Shown: piece by piece, positions 1-7,531 of the stretch
How the letters are laid out: each line of letters begins with the position of its first letter
Position numbering within the stretch: position 1 is the first letter of the stretch
DNA from: Sutcliffiella rhizosphaerae
GTDB lineage: Bacteria > Bacillota > Bacilli > Bacillales > Bacillaceae_I
Assembly: GCF_917563925.1 (NCBI RefSeq)
Contig: NZ_CAKJTJ010000005.1
Location: 1-64,000 of the forward strand
Direction: 5' to 3'
Length of the DNA: 64,000 nt
Notes under the pieces: model-generated
Seen by the model: only the letters and a program-made list of their open reading frames with translations
Database searches by the model: none
What the model was told of the DNA's origin: nothing
Program-made: the position numbers and the translations under genes

Positions 1-87
1 CTAACCGCAAGAAAACTTGTGCGATTGGTGGATGCGCTACTACGTAGTCACCAACTCTTTACGCCTGAAAGGGGCGTGAAAGAATGA
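1..87 (+). pseudogene. IS110-family transposase, C-terminal end (cut by window edge)
   Basis: The first 28 codons read LTARKLVRLVDALLRSHQLF followed by TPERGVKE and a TGA stop. The 'LTARKLVRLVxALLR' ending is characteristic of the C-terminus of IS110/IS1111 DEDD transposases, which recombine circular element DNA using a serine-containing C-terminal domain. Only the last residues are in the window, so whether the gene upstream is intact cannot be judged. The ending is undamaged, so this could be a complete element whose right end lies in the next ~100 bp. Confidence 0.75.
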
Positions 88-437
88 CGTAAGAAACGTC
101 ATCGCTATCCTTAATTAAAATTCCAGTAAATGACATCTAGTTGCTGGATTAGTTTCGTGATGTCTTTTTTAAGCAAATTGACCTTTGATAACTTCATATT
201 CTTTTATTTTTCAGTTGACATATTACCGCAGGTCTTATAAAGAATAAATTATGTAATGCATGTATTCGCATTATTTTGTATTTACGACATTTAGATGAAA
301 CTCGTAATAATCATTATTCATCAGCTCTTTTTCTGCAATAAGTTTAATGTAAGGTCAAGTTTACAAGCAATTTGCAAATGAAAAAAAATCGACTTCTTGG
401 GGCCAGAATTAAGAGCCATTGTGAAAAATGATATAAA
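88..437. other. Gene-free stretch downstream of the IS110 end
   Basis: No convincing reading frame was found on either strand. It should contain the right end of the IS110-type element, which has no terminal inverted repeats to mark it. A weak hairpin (GACATC...GATGTC followed by six T) lies near 138-169 and may terminate transcription from the transposase gene. Confidence 0.4.
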
Positions 438-498
438 TGATGAAAACAACCATCGAAGCCCAGGTCTGTATGATCTGAACACGGATGGTTGTTATAAG
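438..498 (-). terminator. Terminator of the coat-type gene at 528
   Basis: AACAACCATC near 440 pairs with GATGGTTGTT near 487-496, with a loop of about 35 bases. Read on the minus strand the hairpin ends in a short T run and sits 30 bp after the stop codon. Confidence 0.55.
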
Positions 499-527
499 GG
501 AAAGACCTATTAATAAGGTAAATGAAT

Positions 528-1259
528 TTATCGTCTTTTATTATGTGCTGGGAAAATTTCAGGACATTGTGGTGGGAATTCTTTAGTAGGACATAAAAGT
601 CCTTCGATGATTTCCTCACGTGGTCTACAAATTCTTGCTTCGATCTCTAGCTTAACATCAGCTTCCATTTGAATATCCAAGCATAAAATTAGATTTATAT
701 CCAGCTGGGAAAGATCAGGTGTTGCAATTAGATTTGCATCACAATCAAAGAATGTTATATGGCAGTCAAGCTCTGTTCCTTCAGGTGCGCAAAGCAAGAA
801 TGTTTGAACGGTTGCAAATGGAATTGGAGCAGAACAGCAAACTACATGACCTCTATCATCTACAATGTGAACAGTAATGAATCCTTTAATGAGTACTTTG
901 ACACGTTGTAGTAGAACATCATTCCCCTCAATTTCTACTTCTACATCTGGTCGTCCACCTGCTTGCTCAATTTCTTTACAAACTAACCCTTTATGATGCC
1001 GATGGTGGTGGTGTGCAAGTGTATCTACCTTATGTCCATGCTCATCAGATAAGAAGCATTTCACTGATAATGGACCTAATTTCTTATCACATAAAATATC
1101 TGCGATGTTATCATCTTCGTCATGGTCCAGATCACAAGCAAAAAGTCCATTAAGGTCATTCTTACAAATAGGTTTTAAACTAACATCTACTTGGCGAGTA
1201 ACCCAGTCGTAAACTTTGCGAGTCTTTATACAGACTCTTTCAGTTTCTTTATGACTCAC
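528..1259 (-). CDS. Cysteine/histidine-rich spore coat or exosporium-type protein
   Basis: This 243-residue protein has no signal peptide or membrane segment. It opens with a VCIKTRKVYDWVTRQVDV segment that resembles the start of several Bacillus spore outer-layer proteins, then runs of Cys, Asp and a cluster of histidines (LAHHHHRHHKG, about residues 82-92). The remainder is beta-rich with scattered Cys residues suited to cross-linking. The start is GTG, preceded by GGAGGA at good spacing. A sigma-K promoter match lies about 50 bp upstream, so expression in the mother cell late in sporulation is inferred. The exact family name is not certain; an outer spore layer role is the best reading. 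Confidence 0.7.
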   Translation of the reverse strand: MSHKETERVCIKTRKVYDWVTRQVDVSLKPICKNDLNGLFACDLDHDEDDNIADILCDKKLGPLSVKCFLSDEHGHKVDTLAHHHHRHHKGLVCKEIEQAGGRPDVEVEIEGNDVLLQRVKVLIKGFITVHIVDDRGHVVCCSAPIPFATVQTFLLCAPEGTELDCHITFFDCDANLIATPDLSQLDINLILCLDIQMEADVKLEIEARICRPREEIIEGLLCPTKEFPPQCPEIFPAHNKRR

Positions 1260-1309
1260 TAAAAACTCCTCCTATACTTTTATTACCCATTTGGGTTACG
1301 GGACTACTG

Positions 1310-1336
1310 TATAGTATGAATTTGTAGGGTAAGTGT
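1310..1336 (-). promoter_or_regulatory. Sigma-K promoter match for the coat-type gene
   Basis: On the minus strand the -10 box CATACTATA (1310-1318) fits CATANNNTA exactly. A -35 AC lies exactly 16 bp upstream (1335-1336). This is the published Bacillus sigma-K consensus and matches the gene's apparent coat role. Confidence 0.65.
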
Positions 1337-1435
1337 GCTGAGACAATTACCTAAATTTATTATTTATCAGTTTTAGTCATAATCCATAAGAAAATGATTA
1401 TTAGTAAGAGAGGAGAGTAAAAGGGAGGGGTTAGC

Positions 1436-2617
1436 ATGAAATACACCAGTTATAATGACAAAATAATGCTACAACAGAAAATTATTCACCTTGGTTCAGA
1501 AGTTAAACGACTTAAAGCGGATATGGATAAATTAAAAAGTAAAGACTTCATAAAGAAGGTCGAAATGGAAAGAGCTGAGTTCGAATCCAAAATTTTAGAT
1601 CTTGAAGAACAGTGTATTATTATAGAAGGAAAGAATAAGTCACTTGTACAAGATAAAATTCAATATAAAAAAGAAATCACAAGATTAAAGGAAGAACATC
1701 AAGCTAAGCTATTAACAATTAGCGGAGAAGTAAGTGCATTAAAGAAACAATGTGAAGAAGAAAGAGATCTTCACCAAAAAGCACTTGATGAAAAAGATAG
1801 TCTAAAGAAAAAACTTAGCCAAGAAAAAAATAAACACGACCGGGTTTTAAAAGAGTTGGCTATACAGACAGAGATTAATCAGGATCTTGAAAAGGAATAC
1901 GACATGGTGAAAGAAACCGTAAAAGCATTAATTGAGAAAATTGAGGAAACAAGTAATGAACAATATGGATATCAGCAAATTACAGAAATAAATGAAACAC
2001 TTCAAAAGGAAAATGAGACATATAAAAAAGAAATCACAAGATTAAAGGAAGAACATCAAGCTAAGCTATTAACAATTAGCGGAGAAGTAAGTGCATTAAA
2101 GAAACAATGCGAAGTGGGAAGAGATCTTCAACATAAAGCACTTGATGAGAAGGATAGTCTAAAGAAAAAACTTATCCAAGAAAAAAATGAACACAACAGG
2201 GTTTTAAAAGAGTTGGTTATACAGACAGAGATTAATCAGGATCTTGAAAAGGAATACGATATGGTGAAAGAAACCGTAAAAGCATTAATTGAGAAAATTG
2301 AGGAAACAAGTAATGAACAATATGGATATCAGCAAATTACAGAAATAAATGAAACACTTCAAAAGGAAAATGAGACATATAAAAAAGAATTGGAAGCTTT
2401 AAAAGCAGAAACAAAGATTGCAAAAGATGAAAACGCATTATTGAACAACGATGTAGAAAATTTAACTAAGTATATAAGAGAATTAGAGCAAAAAAGTAAA
2501 CGTGTGATACACGAATCAACCGTTGTATCAGGAATGGATGAAGAAGAGAATGTAACTCCCCCGAAAAATGAAAGAATGCAATCATGGTTTTACAATAATG
2601 TGAAAAAAAACACATAA
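1436..2617 (+). CDS. Long coiled-coil protein with an in-frame 119-residue duplication
   Basis: The 393-residue protein is almost entirely Lys/Glu/Leu-rich heptad sequence, with no signal peptide or membrane segment. Two nearly identical copies of a 119-residue unit, each starting near YKKEITRLKEEHQ, lie at about residues 77-195 and 196-314. A 119-residue unit is exactly 17 heptads, so the duplication keeps coiled-coil register. The C-terminal 75 residues are non-repetitive and basic. ATG 1436 has GGGAGGGG nine bases upstream. The gene is divergent from the coat-type gene at 528, so a structural role in the spore is possible but is inference only. No enzyme motif is visible. Confidence 0.75.
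   Translation: MKYTSYNDKIMLQQKIIHLGSEVKRLKADMDKLKSKDFIKKVEMERAEFESKILDLEEQCIIIEGKNKSLVQDKIQYKKEITRLKEEHQAKLLTISGEVSALKKQCEEERDLHQKALDEKDSLKKKLSQEKNKHDRVLKELAIQTEINQDLEKEYDMVKETVKALIEKIEETSNEQYGYQQITEINETLQKENETYKKEITRLKEEHQAKLLTISGEVSALKKQCEVGRDLQHKALDEKDSLKKKLIQEKNEHNRVLKELVIQTEINQDLEKEYDMVKETVKALIEKIEETSNEQYGYQQITEINETLQKENETYKKELEALKAETKIAKDENALLNNDVENLTKYIRELEQKSKRVIHESTVVSGMDEEENVTPPKNERMQSWFYNNVKKNT
1664..2377 (+). repeat. Tandem 357-bp direct duplication inside the coiled-coil gene
   Basis: Copy 1 is 1664-2020 and copy 2 is 2021-2377; the first bases of the unit (TATAAAAAAGAA) recur at 1664, 2021 and 2378. Long blocks are identical and differences are scattered point changes, pointing to a recent duplication. 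Confidence 0.9.
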
Positions 2618-2647
2618 CTATAACTAGCTTGGTGATATACGCGGAAA

Positions 2648-2674
2648 ACCTTTTCGTGCGGTATGCATAGGATA
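2648..2674 (+). promoter_or_regulatory. Sigma-K promoter match upstream of the 49-residue protein
   Basis: AC at 2648-2649, a 16-bp spacer, then CATAGGATA at 2666-2674, an exact fit to AC-N16-CATANNNTA. It lies 35 bp before the ATG at 2710. Confidence 0.6.
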
Positions 2675-2709
2675 TTACTATCTATACTATGAACATATGG
2701 AGGTTACGC

Positions 2710-2859
2710 ATGAATTACTATTACTATTCCAATTCCAATAAACCTACCAAAGAACAAATGCATATCATTACATCTTCCCATTCATCCACCACCAACAAGA
2801 AGAAAAAATCCTCAGGGTGCAATTGCGGGAAAAAGAAAAAAATAATTACAGAAGAATAA
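2710..2859 (+). CDS. Small basic spore-associated protein (49 residues)
   Basis: The short frame begins MNYYYYSNSNKPTKEQ and ends with a Lys-rich tail containing the cysteine motif CNCGKKKK. It has GGAGG seven bases before the ATG and an exact sigma-K promoter match just upstream. Small Tyr/Lys/Cys-rich proteins of this kind are common among late mother-cell products of Bacillus. No named family is recognised. The neighbour downstream is the yjcA-like membrane gene. Confidence 0.6.
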   Translation: MNYYYYSNSNKPTKEQMHIITSSHSSTTNKKKKSSGCNCGKKKKIITEE

Positions 2860-2904
2860 TAATACCACTCCCCTAACATATCATCATATGAAAGGGGTGT
2901 TATT

Positions 2905-3258
2905 ATGATGGACAGCTGGTTTTGGTTTCTTCTTCTCGGACTTGCTAGCTTTCGACTTACTCGTTTACTTGTATACGACAAAATCGCTCGTATCATTCGA
3001 AAATCTTTTTTGGATGAAATAGAAGAAATAAATGAGAAAGGAGAAGTGGAGGAATACATTGTTATTAAGGGAAAGGGATTACGTCGATGGTTTGGAGAAT
3101 TACTCAGCTGTTATTGGTGTACAGGAGTATGGGCGACAACATGCCTTTTTTTCCTTGTGAATTATTTTCCATTGATCGGCCAGCCTGTTTTAATCATTTT
3201 TGCTGCTGCCGGAATTGCTGGAATCTTAGAGAGCGCGGTCACAAAAATAATAGAGTAG
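2905..3258 (+). CDS. yjcA: DUF1360 membrane protein, YjcA-like
   Basis: The 117-residue protein has an N-terminal hydrophobic segment with the LASFRLTRLLVYD signature, a polar loop, a CYWCTGVWAT motif near residues 72-81 and a hydrophobic C-terminal half. These are the hallmarks of the DUF1360 family, to which the sporulation membrane protein YjcA of B. subtilis belongs. Its position ahead of yjcZ, spoVIF and yjcD homologues supports the YjcA assignment. Start ATG 2905 follows AAAGGGGTG; the second ATG codon is also usable. The function of the family is not known. Confidence 0.7.
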   Translation: MMDSWFWFLLLGLASFRLTRLLVYDKIARIIRKSFLDEIEEINEKGEVEEYIVIKGKGLRRWFGELLSCYWCTGVWATTCLFFLVNYFPLIGQPVLIIFAAAGIAGILESAVTKIIE

Positions 3259-3385
3259 TGTCCGCTCATTTGCTGCCAGCATCAAGTTGTTTGCAAAGCA
3301 CGAGCTCTTAATAGACGTAATGTACGGGGCATGTAATGTAAATTTAATAATTCCAAAATGAAGAATACAAATAATAGTCAAATTT

Positions 3386-3416
3386 GAAAGTCCTCTTATT
3401 TGAGTGGGCTTTTTTT
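3386..3416 (+). terminator. Terminator after the yjcA-like gene
   Basis: AAGTCCTC pairs with GAGTGGGCTT (with G-U pairs), followed by a run of seven T. It separates yjcA from the spoVA locus. Confidence 0.6.
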
Positions 3417-3421
3417 GTGTT

Positions 3422-3449
3422 ACATAAATACATAATTTACATCATTGTA
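3422..3449 (+). promoter_or_regulatory. Possible sigma-G promoter of the spoVA-type operon
   Basis: CATTGTA at 3443-3449 fits the forespore -10 pattern CATnnTA. ACATA at 3422-3426 approximates the -35 GNATR with 16 bp spacing, slightly short. spoVA operons are transcribed by sigma-G. The match is suggestive only. Confidence 0.35.
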
Positions 3450-3494
3450 ATGAATATTAACTTATAGAGATGTTTGCAAAAAAGGGGTGAAGAT

Positions 3495-3947
3495 ATGAAC
3501 AGGTTAGCACGTCTAGTAATAGTAGTTCTTTGTTTCACTATTGTAAGTGCATGTGGGAATGGTGAGGTGAAAGACCGTTTCCAAGATACAGTAATGCGTA
3601 CATCCAATGCTAAAGAGGAGAAATCAGAAAAAGAGAAGCATGCAGAAGAAATAGCTAAGGATTTTGAAGAGATAAAAGGTGCGGTTGCATTTGATACCAA
3701 GGATGAACTTGTTGTTGCATTTGAAGTTAAACAATACCAGAAGTTTTTCACCGAGAAAATAGAAAAAAAGGTGAAAAAAGCACTTGAAAAAGAGTTCCCA
3801 GAAGAAACGATTGTTGTTTCTCATGATATGAAAATTCGTTTAGAAATTGATAGGCTCAGACGTGATATGGAACAAAAAAACTTATCAAAAAAAGAAGTGG
3901 AAAAGCGTATTGAAAAAATGAAAACGTTACGTGAGGAAAAGATATAG
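3495..3947 (+). CDS. YhcN/YlaJ-type sporulation lipoprotein
   Basis: The protein starts with a lipoprotein signal (MNRLARLVIVVLCF, lipobox IVSAC with Cys20), followed by about 130 charged residues. The 'GAVAFDTKDELVVAFEVKQYQKFFTEKIEKKV' region resembles spore lipoproteins of the YhcN/YlaJ family, found in the spore inner membrane. ATG 3495 is chosen because AAAGGGGTGA lies just upstream; the longer frame lacks a ribosome site. It is the first gene of the spoVA-type operon, ending 12 bp before spoVAC. The mobile spoVA2 operon of heat-resistant Bacillus strains contains the same gene in the same position. Confidence 0.75.
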   Translation: MNRLARLVIVVLCFTIVSACGNGEVKDRFQDTVMRTSNAKEEKSEKEKHAEEIAKDFEEIKGAVAFDTKDELVVAFEVKQYQKFFTEKIEKKVKKALEKEFPEETIVVSHDMKIRLEIDRLRRDMEQKNLSKKEVEKRIEKMKTLREEKI

Positions 3948-3959
3948 GAGCTGACAGAG

Positions 3960-4436
3960 ATGAGTGGAAAGGATAATCAGTTGACACCAGAGCAACAACA
4001 ATACAAACAATTTGAACAGAAACGGGAACTGAAAAGGCCGGTTTGGAAAAATTGTATTATTGCTTTTTTAGTGGGAGGAGTATTCTGTATCGTTGGTCAA
4101 GTTATTCAATTAATGTATATATATTTCTTTAATTTTACTGAAGTTACAGCGGGTAATCCGACGGTTGCTACGATGATATTCATTGCTATGCTGCTGACTG
4201 GTTTTGGAGTGTATGACCGAATTGCACAGTTTGCCGGAGCCGGGAGTGCAGTGCCTGTAACTGGTTTTGGCAATGCAGTTATCGCAGCATGTATTGAACA
4301 TAAAACAGAAGGTTTTGTTCTTGGTGTAGGTTCCAATATGTTCAAACTGGCTGGATCAGTCATACTCTTCGGTGTGTTTTCTGCTTTCGTAGTGGCACTA
4401 GTTAAAATAATAATAATTTCGATAGGAGGATTCTGA
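3960..4436 (+). CDS. spoVAC: Stage V sporulation protein AC (channel subunit)
   Basis: At 158 residues it has the usual SpoVAC length, with four or more membrane segments and the conserved GAGSAVPVTGFGNAV stretch (about residues 93-107). SpoVAC is a forespore membrane channel for Ca-dipicolinic acid uptake in sporulation and release in germination. The stop overlaps the ATG of spoVAD by one base, indicating translational coupling. The N-terminal tail is highly charged and cytosolic, as in the family. Confidence 0.9.
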   Translation: MSGKDNQLTPEQQQYKQFEQKRELKRPVWKNCIIAFLVGGVFCIVGQVIQLMYIYFFNFTEVTAGNPTVATMIFIAMLLTGFGVYDRIAQFAGAGSAVPVTGFGNAVIAACIEHKTEGFVLGVGSNMFKLAGSVILFGVFSAFVVALVKIIIISIGGF

Positions 4437-5443
4437 TGCTACAGGGAAAGCAATCATGGGTTTTTGCAAACAAGCCAGTTATTCTCTCAGGTGCAGCGAT
4501 TGGGGGACCTTTTGAAGCAAAAGGTTTGTTAGCAAGTGATTTTGACCTACTCCATAATGATTTATGGCTAGAACAGGATAGCTACGAAAAAGCCCATCGT
4601 GTTTTATTAGAAGAAGCATGTCAGACCGCTGTTAAAAAAGCGAACGTGGATTTGTCACAAGTGCAGTTTATGTTAGCTGGTGATTTAATAAATCAAATGA
4701 CACCGACTAATTTTGCAGCGGAAATGCTGGAACTTCCTTATTTAGGTGTTTTTGGTGCATGCTCGACTTCCATGGAAGGGTTAGCGCTGGCAAGTTTTAT
4801 CGTTAACTACGGTGGAGCTACCTATTGCTTAACTGGTGCTTCTAGTCATAATACTGCTGTAGAGAAACAGTTTCGTTATCCGACAGAATATGGAGGACAA
4901 AAACCTCCAACTGCACAATGGACAGTAACAGGAGCTGGTGTTGGATTAATTAGTAAGACTGGTGTTGGACCTAAAGTGACGTCTGCTACTATTGGAAAAG
5001 TAATTAATATGGGCCTAAAAGACCCTTTCAATATGGGCGGTGCGATGGCTCCAGCTGCAGTTGATACCATAGTTGCTCACTTTAAAGACACTGGCCGGGA
5101 CCCTTCTTACTATGATTTAATCGTTACGGGTGATCTTGGGGAAATTGGAAGACAAGTCTCATTTGATTTATTACAGGAAAAGGGATTAGCGATAGAGCAA
5201 GATCAATATAAAGATTGCGGTTTGTTGATATATGATAAAAGTCAGCCTGTATTAGCAGGGGCAAGTGGAGCAGGCTGCTCTGCTACAGTGTTATATGGAC
5301 ATCTATTAAACGAGATGAAAAAAGGCAGCTATAAAAGAATCCTTGTCATTGCAACAGGGGCACTTCTATCACCGGTTTCCTATCAACAAAAAGAATCGAT
5401 TCCATGTACAGCACATGCAGTTTCGATAGAAATGGAGGGGTGA
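4436..5443 (+). CDS. spoVAD: Stage V sporulation protein AD
   Basis: This 335-residue protein has the thiolase-like fold of SpoVAD, with the [15 protein letters not shown] segment and [10 protein letters not shown] motif visible. SpoVAD binds dipicolinic acid on the outer face of the spore inner membrane and works with SpoVAC and SpoVAE. The length matches the family and there is no damage. It ends six bases before the SpoVAE start. Confidence 0.92.
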   Translation: MLQGKQSWVFANKPVILSGAAIGGPFEAKGLLASDFDLLHNDLWLEQDSYEKAHRVLLEEACQTAVKKANVDLSQVQFMLAGDLINQMTPTNFAAEMLELPYLGVFGACSTSMEGLALASFIVNYGGATYCLTGASSHNTAVEKQFRYPTEYGGQKPPTAQWTVTGAGVGLISKTGVGPKVTSATIGKVINMGLKDPFNMGGAMAPAAVDTIVAHFKDTGRDPSYYDLIVTGDLGEIGRQVSFDLLQEKGLAIEQDQYKDCGLLIYDKSQPVLAGASGAGCSATVLYGHLLNEMKKGSYKRILVIATGALLSPVSYQQKESIPCTAHAVSIEMEG

Positions 5444-5448
5444 AACGA

Positions 5449-5805
5449 ATGTTAATCACATTTTTTTGGGCATTTGTTGTAGGAGGGTTGATTTGTGTCT
5501 TCGGACAAATCATGTTTGATGTTTTTAAGTTGACTCCGGCACATACATTAAGTCTACTCGTTGTGCTGGGAGCTATAATGGATGGTTTGGGCCTTTACGA
5601 ACCATTGATAGCCTTTGCTGGAGCTGGTGCAACGGTGCCGATTACAAGTTTTGGTAACTCACTTGTTCATGGAGCTTTGGAAGAAGCTCAAAAACATGGA
5701 TTAGTTGGTGTGTTAACGGGAATGTTCCAAGTTACTAGTTCTGGAATTTCTGCTGCTATAGTATTTGGGTTCATTGGAGCATTAATTTTCAAGCCGAAGG
5801 GATAA
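5449..5805 (+). CDS. spoVAE: Stage V sporulation protein AE (SpoVAEb type)
   Basis: This is a 118-residue protein with three to four membrane segments and the [15 protein letters not shown] motif that parallels SpoVAC. The start at ATG 5449 is set by GGAGGGG ten bases upstream; the frame is open further upstream only because it overlaps spoVAD. The family forms the membrane part of the DPA channel together with SpoVAC. Confidence 0.9.
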   Translation: MLITFFWAFVVGGLICVFGQIMFDVFKLTPAHTLSLLVVLGAIMDGLGLYEPLIAFAGAGATVPITSFGNSLVHGALEEAQKHGLVGVLTGMFQVTSSGISAAIVFGFIGALIFKPKG

Positions 5806-5812
5806 AAAATGG

Positions 5813-5989
5813 ATGGATGAAAAATTATTGTTAACATATAACCGCGCTAGTCTAAAAATGGTCCGTAACAATTTGCATGTCTATGCAATGGAAACAACGG
5901 AACCAGGAGCTAAAACAGCTTATCACGAATCAATGATGAAGATTGATGAAATTCTAGAAAACATTGATAAAAAATTGAACCAGATGTAA
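5813..5989 (+). CDS. DUF1657-type small protein of the spoVA locus
   Basis: The 58-residue protein starts MDEKLLLTYNRASLKMVRNN and is alpha-helical and charged. The LKMVRNNLHVYAMETTEPGAK segment followed by a helix of about 20 residues is the pattern of DUF1657 proteins ('LxxLKxxxxxLExYAxxxxxxxAK'). DUF1657 genes are regular members of mobile spoVA2 operons. The ribosome site is weak. It lies 7 bp after spoVAE and 33 bp before the 2Duf gene, so it fits the operon. Confidence 0.65.
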   Translation: MDEKLLLTYNRASLKMVRNNLHVYAMETTEPGAKTAYHESMMKIDEILENIDKKLNQM

Positions 5990-6022
5990 AAGAGGTCGAA
6001 GTTTAAAAGGGAGGTGTTTTCT

Positions 6023-6883
6023 TTGCCCCAATGGTTAGAAATAGCAATTAGATCATTTTCAATAATAATTGGTTTATTTATAATCACAAAATTACTAGGG
6101 AAAAAGCAGCTGTCTAAGCTGTCTTTTTTTGAGTATATCGTTGGAATTACAATTGGGGACATTGCAGGTACTTTGTCAATGGATCCTGACTTACATATAA
6201 AGAATGGCGTGACAAGTATTCTCATTTGGTCGTTATTTCCATTAGTGACATCAAGAATCGCGATAAAGAGCAAAAGGTTTAGGGACTTTATAGATGGAAA
6301 TGCTACTATTTTTGTCAGAGATGGAAAGATATTAGAAAAAAATCTCCGCAAAGAAAAATATACAATAGATGAATTTTTAGAACAAATACGCAAAAAAAAT
6401 ATTTTTTCAGTGGACGATATTGAATTTTCGGCTTTAGAGTCTAACGGAGATTTAAGTGTAATGTTAAAAAAGGAAAAGCAACCAGCAACCTATGGTGATC
6501 TTTACCCCAATGTACCGAATGTAAAGGAACCTAAGACAGTTATTATGGATGGGGAAATACTGGATGAACCATTAGGGCAAATAGGAATGAACAGGAGGTG
6601 GTTAGAAGCCGAATTGGAGAAAAGAAATCTCCAACTCCACGATGTCTTTCTAGCGCAAGTAGACTCTTATGGAGAAATGAAGTTAGATCTTATTAATGAT
6701 TCATTGGAAAAGCCTCAAAATAAAGAGAAGCAGTTAACGTTTATAACTCTGGAAAAATGTGTGACGGATTTCGGGCTTTTGGCTATAACCTCTTTGTCTA
6801 ATAATTCTAGAATACTGTACCAGACTACATCAGAAAATATTGAGGTAATTAAAAATCGTCTCCGCCCATTGTTGAAAGATTAA
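6023..6883 (+). CDS. DUF421 (YetF-like) membrane protein with C-terminal DUF1657-like domain, '2Duf' type
   Basis: The N-terminus has three membrane segments with the KLLGKKQLSKLSFFEYIVGI signature of DUF421. The soluble domain around residues 90-215 (GKILEKNLRKEKYTIDEFLE...MDGEILDE) is the usual YetF C-terminal region. The last ~45 residues (FGLLAITSLSNNSRILYQTT onward, ending RLRPLLKD) look like DUF1657. That two-domain arrangement is what the literature calls 2Duf in spoVA2mob operons, where it affects spore wet-heat resistance and germination. TTG 6023 is chosen because GGGAGG lies nine bases upstream; GTG 6014 overlaps that site. Confidence 0.78.
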   Translation: MPQWLEIAIRSFSIIIGLFIITKLLGKKQLSKLSFFEYIVGITIGDIAGTLSMDPDLHIKNGVTSILIWSLFPLVTSRIAIKSKRFRDFIDGNATIFVRDGKILEKNLRKEKYTIDEFLEQIRKKNIFSVDDIEFSALESNGDLSVMLKKEKQPATYGDLYPNVPNVKEPKTVIMDGEILDEPLGQIGMNRRWLEAELEKRNLQLHDVFLAQVDSYGEMKLDLINDSLEKPQNKEKQLTFITLEKCVTDFGLLAITSLSNNSRILYQTTSENIEVIKNRLRPLLKD

Positions 6884-6929
6884 GCTTCCATCTACTTCTC
6901 TTTACATAAGATAGTACGAGGTGAAGAAA

Positions 6930-7163
6930 ATGAGTAAGTTTGATTTTGGGGAGGAGCAACTGAAGTTTCTATTTGAACGTTGGAATATGAATGGAAATTT
7001 AAGTGAATTGGATAAACAGGCAAAAGCAAATATAAAAACTACTGAAGAAGGATATCAACATCTTTTAGATATTGAGGCTAGGATGAAAAAATATATGGTA
7101 AACCTGGAAAAATGGGTGGAAGGTAATTCAAATACAAGTAAAGATGATAATGAAGAGGAATGA
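6930..7163 (+). CDS. Small acidic helical protein at the end of the spoVA locus
   Basis: The 77-residue product starts MSKFDFGEEQLKFLFERWNM and ends in an acidic tail DDNEEE. It appears fully helical and soluble, with no recognised family. GAGGTGA lies eight bases before ATG 6930. It follows the 2Duf gene by 46 bp and precedes a strong terminator, so it is probably the last gene of the same transcript. Confidence 0.65.
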   Translation: MSKFDFGEEQLKFLFERWNMNGNLSELDKQAKANIKTTEEGYQHLLDIEARMKKYMVNLEKWVEGNSNTSKDDNEEE

Positions 7164-7167
7164 AAAG

Positions 7168-7192
7168 TGAAGGGGCAGCCCCTTTGCTTTTT
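7168..7192 (+). terminator. Terminator of the spoVA-type operon
   Basis: AAGGGG-CAG-CCCCTT stem followed by TGC and five T, a few bases after the stop at 7163. Confidence 0.8.
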
Positions 7193-7281
7193 ATATGGTA
7201 AGAAGTTATTCTACACTTATTCACCGAAATGACCAGTAGAAATTTATTAATATTTGCACACATAGTAAATAAAATGCCCAA

Positions 7282-7308
7282 ACAGTTTTTTAATTAATAC
7301 ATATAGTA
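7282..7308 (+). promoter_or_regulatory. Sigma-K promoter match for yjcZ
   Basis: AC at 7282-7283, a 16-bp spacer and CATATAGTA at 7300-7308 fit the sigma-K consensus exactly, 32 bp before the ATG. Confidence 0.65.
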
Positions 7309-7340
7309 ATAGGGAAACTTCATTAAGGAGGTGCAAGGTT

Positions 7341-7481
7341 ATGGGTTACTATGGAGGCTATCCCGTAGGTGGTGCGTACGGCTACGGTGGAGGCTATGGC
7401 GGAGGCTATGGTGGCACATTCGTGTTAATCGTAGTACTATTCATTCTTTTAATTATCGTTGGTGCATCTAAATTCTATTAA
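7341..7481 (+). CDS. yjcZ: YjcZ-family sporulation protein
   Basis: This 46-residue protein consists of a Gly/Tyr-rich N-terminus (YGYGGGYGGGYGG) followed by one membrane helix (FVLIVVLFILLIIVGASKFY). This is the diagnostic shape of the YjcZ/YrhC-like small sporulation proteins. AAGGAGG sits ten bases before the ATG, and an exact sigma-K promoter match lies upstream. It precedes spoVIF as in B. subtilis. Confidence 0.88.
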   Translation: MGYYGGYPVGGAYGYGGGYGGGYGGTFVLIVVLFILLIIVGASKFY

Positions 7482-7502
7482 TAATTAGGTGGTAATAGGG
7501 AA

Positions 7503-7530
7503 AAGTGCGGGAGTACCCGTGCTTTTTTTG
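7503..7530 (+). terminator. Terminator after yjcZ
   Basis: AGTGCGGG pairs with CCCGTGCT across a 4-base loop, followed by seven T. Confidence 0.75.
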
Positions 7531-7531
7531 T

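Noticed and set aside
344-619. 91-residue minus-strand frame downstream of the coat-type gene
   Set aside because: It overlaps the 3' end of the coat-type gene in another frame and runs through its terminator; no ribosome site and no protein-like composition.
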